DNA of 13,350 nt. Source: Cyclobacteriaceae bacterium. Lineage in GTDB: Bacteria > Bacteroidota > Bacteroidia > Cytophagales > Cyclobacteriaceae. Below the pieces are notes generated by a model. That model saw only the letters and a program-made list of their open reading frames with translations, made no database searches and had not been told where the DNA came from. Location of the stretch: NCBI GenBank assembly GCA_025363495.1, contig JANYDR010000090.1:1-13350 (forward strand). The letters are read 5' to 3'. The translations under genes were made by a program, and so were the position numbers. Below, piece after piece: positions 12,623 through 13,350 of this stretch. Numbering within the stretch: the stretch's first letter is position 1; the number at the start of each line of letters is the position of its first letter.

Positions 12623-13350
12623 ATGAAAAGAAATCTCATCATTGCCTCCGGGGTATTGGCCGTCTTATTAGTGGGGTATTATTTCTTAAAAAGAGGATCA
12701 GATGTTGATGAATTTGACATTATGAGTAGTGTCAAAAAGGGAAAATTTACGGTGGAGATTGAGACAACAGGTGAACTAGAAGCTAAAAATTCAGTCAAGA
12801 TTTTAGGTCCTTCATCGCTGTCAAATTTTGGTATCTGGCAGGTGACCGTACAGAGTATCGTGGACGAGGGCACTGTTGTGAAAAAAGGAGACCTGGTAGC
12901 TACCCTCGACCGGTCGGAGTTTCAAAATAAGTTTACGGGAAAACAAATTGAGCTTGAAAAAGCCAATTCAAAATTTAATCAGACGCAGTTGGATACAACT
13001 CTTCAGATGCGGCAATCACGTGATGAATTGGTAAATCTTAAATACGGAGTGGAGGAAAAAGATATTGTACTTGAGCAATCCAAGTTCGAGCCTCCCGCAA
13101 CGATCAAGCAAGCGGAGATTAATGTGGAGAAAGCAAAACGTGCATACGATCAGGCTTTGGAGAACTATAAAATAAAAAGGAAGCAGAATGTTGAAAAGAT
13201 GCGTGAAGTATCCGCTGAATTCAGAAAAGTGCAATCTGAATATGATGCCATGACGAAAGTGCTGGAGTCATTTAATGTGACAGCTCCCGAGGGTGGTATG
13301 GTTATCTATGAAAAGGCATGGGATGGGAAACCTATTAAAGCAGGTTCACA
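12623..13350 (+). CDS. RND/ABC-type efflux periplasmic adaptor (HlyD family), 5' part
   Basis: This open frame of 242 complete codons runs off the right edge. The ATG at 12623 is followed by MKRNLIIASGVLAVLLVGYYFLKR, an uncleaved N-terminal membrane anchor. Residues about 41-100 form the first half of the lipoyl-like/beta-barrel entry (VEIETTGELEAKNSVKILGP, then IVDEGTVVKKGDLVATLDRSEF). Residues about 100-215 form a long coiled-coil hairpin rich in Glu, Lys and Gln, and FNVTAPEGGMVIY (218-229) returns into the second lipoyl half. This order is that of membrane-fusion proteins that link an inner-membrane pump to an outer-membrane TolC-like channel. Whether the partner is an RND pump or a MacB-type ABC transporter cannot be told, because the downstream genes are outside the window. 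The transported substrate is unknown. Confidence 0.9.
   Translation, partial: MKRNLIIASGVLAVLLVGYYFLKRGSDVDEFDIMSSVKKGKFTVEIETTGELEAKNSVKILGPSSLSNFGIWQVTVQSIVDEGTVVKKGDLVATLDRSEFQNKFTGKQIELEKANSKFNQTQLDTTLQMRQSRDELVNLKYGVEEKDIVLEQSKFEPPATIKQAEINVEKAKRAYDQALENYKIKRKQNVEKMREVSAEFRKVQSEYDAMTKVLESFNVTAPEGGMVIYEKAWDGKPIKAGS

Overview
The window is a stretch of chromosome from a member of the phylum Bacteroidota, most likely of the Cytophagales/Cytophagia type (the rank below phylum is inference). Reasons: a C-terminal type IX secretion (T9SS) sorting domain; the Bacteroidota gene run bamD - omega subunit - coaBC - DUF4835/PorD; an OstA-like protein beside tilS; -7 promoter elements of the Bacteroidota form TAnnTTTG; and genes without Shine-Dalgarno sites. 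No phage, insertion sequence, CRISPR array, rRNA or tRNA is visible.

Layout. Positions 1-2617 (minus strand) are a compact operon: bamD, omega-like RNA polymerase subunit, coaBC, and the 5' end of a DUF4835/PorD gene cut by the window edge. Positions 2690-3394 (minus) encode a small secreted T9SS cargo-like protein. Positions 3511-5151 (minus) encode an OstA/LptA-like envelope protein, divergent from tilS (5211-6530, plus). mdh follows (6603-7535, plus) and ends at a strong terminator. Positions 7620-7834 hold two copies of an imperfect palindromic repeat. They lie between mdh and a convergent two-gene minus-strand operon: a class I methyltransferase with a Cys4 N-terminus, then an ornithine-cyclodeaminase-family reductase. 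Divergent from these, 9715-12377 (plus) is a three-gene unit: ECF sigma factor, membrane anti-sigma-like protein, and an exported protein built of two repeated halves. It ends at a 13-bp perfect stem terminator. The window closes with the 5' part of an RND-type periplasmic adaptor gene (12623 onward).

How they work together. Much of the window serves the cell envelope: BamD and the OstA-like protein (outer membrane assembly and LPS transport), PorD and the T9SS cargo (secretion), the ECF sigma/anti-sigma/exported-protein module (probably envelope sensing) and the efflux adaptor. The rest is housekeeping: CoA synthesis, tRNA lysidine, malate dehydrogenase, RNA polymerase omega.

The points most worth attention are: (i) four genes whose -7 promoter box lies only 4-12 nt before the start codon, implying leaderless or near-leaderless mRNAs, with two false TTG starts inside the boxes; (ii) three intergenic palindrome families that differ in sequence but share one design, arms made of degenerate 7-8 bp tandem units; (iii) a 21-nt near-perfect direct repeat exactly flanking the anti-sigma gene; (iv) a clear internal duplication in the exported protein of the sigma-factor operon.
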